Shown here: in pieces, positions 35,501 to 35,857 of the stretch
Position numbering within the stretch: position 1 is the first letter of the stretch
Layout of the letters: each line of letters starts with the position of its first letter
Notes under the pieces: model-generated
Database searches by the model: none
What the model saw: the letters and a program-made list of their open reading frames with translations, nothing else
What the model was told of the DNA's origin: nothing
Program-made: the position numbers and the translations under genes
NCBI GenBank assembly: GCA_964418255.1
Contig: CAYQKV010000011.1
Coordinates: 1-35,857, forward strand
DNA length: 35,857 nt
Direction: 5' to 3'
DNA from: CAG-1782 sp964418255
GTDB lineage: Bacteria; Bacillota; Clostridia; Christensenellales; DTU072

Positions 35501-35824
35501 GATATGGCGGGGCAGACTTCGACGGAGAAAAACATTTTGTTTTCGCAGGTATTCGACGTTGCGTTTCTGTCGTTCATACTTGCGGCGGTAAGCAACCTTG
35601 CCTCGGATAAAGATAAGAACGGCAATGTCGTGAGCGGTTCGCTGAAACGGAAAATAGAGCTATACCTTAATTCTCTAAACTTGACATCGGCGCAGAAGTA
35701 TATAATTATGGGATATTTGGGATATAAAAACACAAAAGGAGAAAGCGAAGTAAAGAGCTACATTTCGAAATACGGCTTAAACGACAGCGAACAGAAAGCG
35801 CTGCTCAAATATTGCGGATATTAA
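26588..35824 (+). CDS. Giant polyvalent protein (probable ejected virion protein)
   Basis: A 3078-aa multidomain protein. Visible parts in order: two Gly/Ala-rich hydrophobic segments (about 40-85 and 122-200) that may insert in membrane; a peptidase-like HEYTH motif (His483, Glu484, His487; zincin type); three tandem modules (552-1067); a helical linker (SLAEKVINKIKDGI); two tandem modules (1179-1491); an ADP-ribosyltransferase-like domain of the ART-PolyVal style (about 1520-1740, VFHGT at 1555-1559, closing IAFEPNQIKL); long helical regions; and a C-terminal domain with a hydrophobic segment near 2703-2722. Phage polyvalent proteins are known to be delivered with DNA to disarm the host. 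Ten (F/Y)S(R/K/L)K motifs separate modules. The ATG has only a weak ribosome site. Confidence 0.85.
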   Translation: MDTYYFSKNTKQSGLNPYNKAVSVAKEKKPSVGEKILHTTGDIFANIISGASKGLEGIVDLGAGIGGAIAGIFDKNAQNDVKNFMSRDLTGELFANKWQDDLKYSYLNDGKVGRFAEKTLNAVGQMLPAVVVGLVTGGAGAAASVSQAASLATMGASAAGTSTEEAYNEGADYYKGLGYGVASGAVEMATEKMTGGALKGVIGKGMFDGAGKVAATGAKRVLKNAVEEGAEEVVSELANPALKSIYKGKEAFDEYGDADYWKGVAEAGLVGGATSVVYGGTVGKVLAKSGYGYTGKDADVAESVEKVRELENERNELWADGKLTAEENTKINEYVERNNANIESVLKKTSTDKRGKLIREFNLESRFDENGNQTGLQSNAESSKYLSPRIDRKRVATDLRAMSTELNSEMSIYNGELSAKGEQSYKKFKKAVNALNRLSGVDVGVAVLSPNPSARYNGSIINNNIYISADNFEDKTWAETLVHEYTHFAEGTAAYNNLVAYLSSDKNLSMDAIEEFIDRGYADNVGSDIDYRESEEYNLSADEKRFSKKTPYSQYRTVAKIWAHETSTKIGDMKEIYNPKTGKFDTIVADGSDEGYHIVVSKRFANKAVNNLIEERKNNGRYSRKSRTDDRVYRYDVGSEYGRTENRSDINISGRRETTESVDGLHRKEQAGGGFSDTVQSDDVEQAGMDSSERMRFTVAELAHLKSIDDKRYTPEVGGRSSDDAQYSRKTTYSQYSTIAKIWAHETSTQTGDMKDIFNPKTGRFDTIVADDSDEGYYVIKSRVSNDIGKSRIKERKGNGNYSRKSETDRRLYRYDVGSEYGRMEDRIYTDILGRRETTKSIDGLHRKEQAGGGFSDTVQSDDVGRPRLDTSERVRLTVAELADLKSKESKSLTSEEKENFSDDAQYSRKTLYSQYRTVAKIWAHETSTKAGDTKQIYNPKTGRFDTIVADGSDEGYHVIKSYTSNEKSKNRIKKRSSNGNYSRKSETDRRFYRYDAGAENGRAGYRGDSGIFAGRNAAESVDGLYRKESTRGRLTVGYQSDNVGRPRLDTSGSSNLTVAELAYVNDVINNKNFKSETGAIMSERALGNERFIAKLVRSDTSLAEKVINKIKDGIENLRSFETAEKRAEYKFLQKAEGLYLKAIEEAGYKYVGGKIIRPDKDEEEESEAKSEEQKFSKKTVKYIPYDRVGEKTVKAIRNRLSDLYQDVESAVADGFAIESGNVIYVVDSGKENGEIRFGIRRKIAIEDRERRERYIKNINKESAENGFGNRTIFERTGIKLGNDSGSDVGRQHREDLPNDKRKSEDNEGRISSENGDRGVQLLKFSLKSDSRRGNKTVKYIPYDGVGEKTVKAIRNRLSDLYQDVESAVADGIAIESGNTVYIVDSGKDNGEIRFGIRSKIVINDDALRKQRLEIINDRAISKGFVSSELFGQIKRSSGDGGGSGIGRQLQRELSVDSRKSEDNEGRISSENGDRGVYRLNDNHQLSDSRIRYSLKSGAAIKSYNEWDENSEKGGNSGKATISDVDSRGRALSKAQIEYFKNSKVVDNEGRLLPVFHGTDGKFFTFDKALRGNNTDEKDSKLGFFFTSSEEVAEEYATYTKENKLFTVMRIIANDDSSILEKLHTLDEVSRMRGDENIEEYKKLVFKIEDGINDIYEVYLNLVNPLEVDWKGEAYNSEEMFRVINDAIASGNDGVIIKDIDDAVDWVGNLSNTYIAFEPNQIKLTSNNRPTANPDIRFSRKNDKSIVNYAAKALNNESADGVRSYAQNTLKKVYGKSDANEVLKKVSACLEFDDGKYGDISGNKGKITDMLYNALNTKAEGERYKTALDIVDYILSNVALKNIYENDSDDWAITTLDILKPYLHGIKLDSIKEEIRRRYGNNNRVNLLWAAKDGIAPDVVAQSLAEEGIEIDAVNEADIFFKIDELYTDAKATLNGKKKTFIKDVFGEDKLKSLRDEMAKEILRGYDYAGETTAYARMKRKYEDRIESLKSKLSDLADKNTATNAVLDSITKLRKVNKGEFFNATQYKPDIFKATIGRLTAIEYRGNLNKSGTRRLIKNLREWYQPENKMLSVEDGIQDKDLYRSRTAYNEEIGTILDIISNGTGDLSLTELKYLKYAVDYFTTLVSTHNKIYRKGKYVEAKSVAERYVKIAHENRRIVVGWMANKTGYAYTRTFGDPATVVRQMDKYENGFYTETYEELRRGAVNSLVMNMEIRSGLDEFIKKHKGYINAISKEKIKYYVSDDASSAVELTKSNAMSLYLTLKRKQALKGLAQNGFLYAENGKDIRIPGFIGTDAEVSEDTMNSIAAIIKDRLYSQFSAADKQYIEIIEKALNVDCKKAKHDVDIRRQGYSTVLEDYYYPIRRAHIAKNVDGSFFDEVNRVSNASFNQKTVRGAKSELLIEPVSEVADRHIRAISQYACLAEVIDNYNVLFNIDIADNANKPVSVRTETAEIWRRGKSDVFEHRANKYFKQLMGDVQGISAEGNTIWARGLSFIRSGYAKFQLGFNAKVLFSQLSSYIASSGILEYGSLVKGLKISGKDVDKYCPLAKLRNYDRTVIKAQGVIDKVGAVGDVLMKPISAVDRFVIERLFGACRAQVMKDGKGDVGTEENLRAAGELLTEVILETQQNSIATERSAAMRSNNEFMKAITMFSADAMKVIGRVIDSVGEASVLKKRIKLCDSTKRRAELENRLKKVRKKEAKTITALVASAVYMACVAQLFRWLYNRDDENTDVALNMTLDAVGNMFGGLPIIKDLYARLVDGYELDNYAYSVLNDLFDTVDDIFTSAEKIIDGNAEKQDFTSLIKKTFYSVGQLFGIPVRNIYNMTTGIIGHISPSTGYEINAFFYSKNYRSDLKRAIENGDEKMIATIAGLIIDEDVGDIRDSSVRKELNALIKDGYDVLPRSIGKRIEYNGEEYALSKEDIKYVETMYADASESLSNIMKTARYKNASAKVRAKTVKNTYKLTYEMAVADMAGQTSTEKNILFSQVFDVAFLSFILAAVSNLASDKDKNGNVVSGSLKRKIELYLNSLNLTSAQKYIIMGYLGYKNTKGESEVKSYISKYGLNDSEQKALLKYCGY
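28443..28703 (+). CDS. Nested +1-frame small ORF, family A copy 1
   Basis: Encodes 86 aa in the +1 frame of the giant gene. GAGGAGA lies about 10 nt upstream of the ATG. The product is acidic and helical (MMLARNMDELKIEAILTYL) and ends PPKECVSRWPNLLT. It differs from copy 2 at 14 of 86 positions, against about 22 of 87 in the giant frame over the same DNA. Function unknown. Confidence 0.58.
   Translation: MDVTPENREQMIEFIDMMLARNMDELKIEAILTYLGDEKQLKALTDFIEKNKPVEDSQIQCKAMMLSKPGWIPPKECVSRWPNLLT
28983..29243 (+). CDS. Nested +1-frame small ORF, family A copy 2
   Basis: Encodes 86 aa exactly 540 bp after copy 1. Ribosome-site candidates AAGGAG (28967-28972) and GGAAAGG lie before the ATG. Comparison with copy 3 gives 17 differences in 86 residues in this frame but about 34 in 84 in the giant frame, so this frame appears the more constrained. 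Function unknown. Confidence 0.6.
   Translation: MEITQENQKQIDDFIDMMLARNMDEWRIESILTYLGDEKQLKALTDFIEKNKPVEDSQIQCKAMMLGDPDWIPPKECVSRWPNLLT
29523..29783 (+). CDS. Nested +1-frame small ORF, family A copy 3
   Basis: Encodes 86 aa with a good AGAGGAG ribosome site (GAGGAG at 29511-29516, 6-nt spacing). It keeps the length, the FIDMMLAR block, the LKALTDFIEKN block and the terminal SRWPNLLT of the other copies, although the giant-frame translation here has drifted most. This is the best single candidate for an expressed nested gene. Function unknown. Confidence 0.62.
   Translation: MEITHENQKQIDDFIDMMLARRMDELDIEAILAYLQDETQLKALTDFIEKNQPVEDSQLVIKAIMLGDPDWIPPEVAISRWPNLLT
30384..30557 (+). CDS. Nested +1-frame small ORF, family B copy 1
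   Basis: Encodes 57 aa in the +1 frame with AAGGAG 10 nt upstream of the ATG. The C-terminal half (ENPKITKEEFLLKMGIEEF) is identical to copy 2. The middle keeps VT(I/V)AEA(M/V)SDDN. The giant frame over the same DNA is conserved to a similar degree, so evidence for this ORF is weaker than for family A. Confidence 0.5.
   Translation: MVLETERYLRELGLNWVTIAEAMSDDNIEKTCRMIKENPKITKEEFLLKMGIEEFSY
30837..31028 (+). CDS. Nested +1-frame small ORF, family B copy 2
   Basis: Encodes 63 aa in the +1 frame with GGAG 7 nt before the ATG. It has a different, longer N-terminus from copy 1 but the same C-terminal half. A short helical protein is expected. Function unknown. Confidence 0.5.
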   Translation: MTEQYQKGSLVASYLDKLNVHPVTVAEAVSDDNYRESYRLIQENPKITKEEFLLKMGIEEFID

Positions 35825-35833
35825 AACTGTCTA

Positions 35834-35857
35834 TGTGTCTATTGAAATAACTGTATA
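35834..35857. other. Right attachment half-site (attP arm)
   Basis: The last 24 bases (TGTGTCT, then ATTGAAATAAC, then TGTATA) are the imperfect reverse complement of bases 1-25. They lie 9 bp after the polyvalent stop codon. Together the two arms form the reconstructed attP. Confidence 0.72.

Overview
The window looks like one complete temperate phage genome (prophage) of about 35.9 kb, cut very close to its own attachment site. The two ends carry an inverted, imperfect copy of the same roughly 24-base motif. Joined end to start, they rebuild a near-palindromic site of about 49 bp next to a large serine integrase gene, as expected for attP. Composition, strong GGAGG ribosome sites and protein styles (HUH Rep, PcfJ-like protein, polyvalent ejection protein) suggest an uncultured gut-type Clostridia host (Bacillota). 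That host call is inference. The morphogenesis genes (P22-like portal, scaffold, coat, adaptor, nozzle, spike; no tape measure, tail tube or sheath) indicate a short-tailed podovirus.

Layout. The leftward lysogeny arm (63-4434) holds the serine integrase, an AbiF-like HEPN protein, a promoter-driven structured RNA directly upstream of it, a degraded second copy of the integrase start, a membrane protein, and an S24/LexA-type repressor. A divergent promoter/operator region (4435-4590) faces a Cro-like regulator. The rightward early arm (4591-10333) has an HNH protein, several small unknown genes, a coiled-coil protein, a PcfJ-like protein, a probable rolling-circle origin, an HUH-type replication initiator and a candidate late regulator. 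An intrinsic terminator at 10333-10359 separates early from late genes. The late arm (10436-35824) holds the terminase subunits, a small coiled-coil gene, portal, scaffold, coat, decoration protein, adaptor, nozzle, repeat-rich spike, three membrane proteins (probable lysis or envelope region), a probable internal virion protein, and a 3078-residue polyvalent protein.

Two systems stand out. First, the AbiF-like gene is preceded by a roughly 105-nt transcript unit with a consensus promoter (TTGACA, 17 bp, TATCCT), three perfect stem-loops and a terminator that abuts the abi start codon. This fits an RNA-antitoxin/HEPN-toxin module, the lineage linked to the origin of Cas13. It is cargo inserted at the integrase 5' end, with the old integrase start left behind as a frameshifted relic.

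Second, the giant polyvalent protein contains tandem modules (three of about 540 bp, then two of about 471 bp). Inside each module a separate +1-frame small ORF has its own Shine-Dalgarno site. In the 540-bp family the small frame is better conserved between copies than the giant frame. The modules of the giant protein are punctuated by ten copies of a short (F/Y)-S-(R/K/L)-K motif, suggesting a processed polyprotein. Annotated intergenic gaps are all under 300 bases. No tRNA, rRNA, CRISPR array or transposon was seen.
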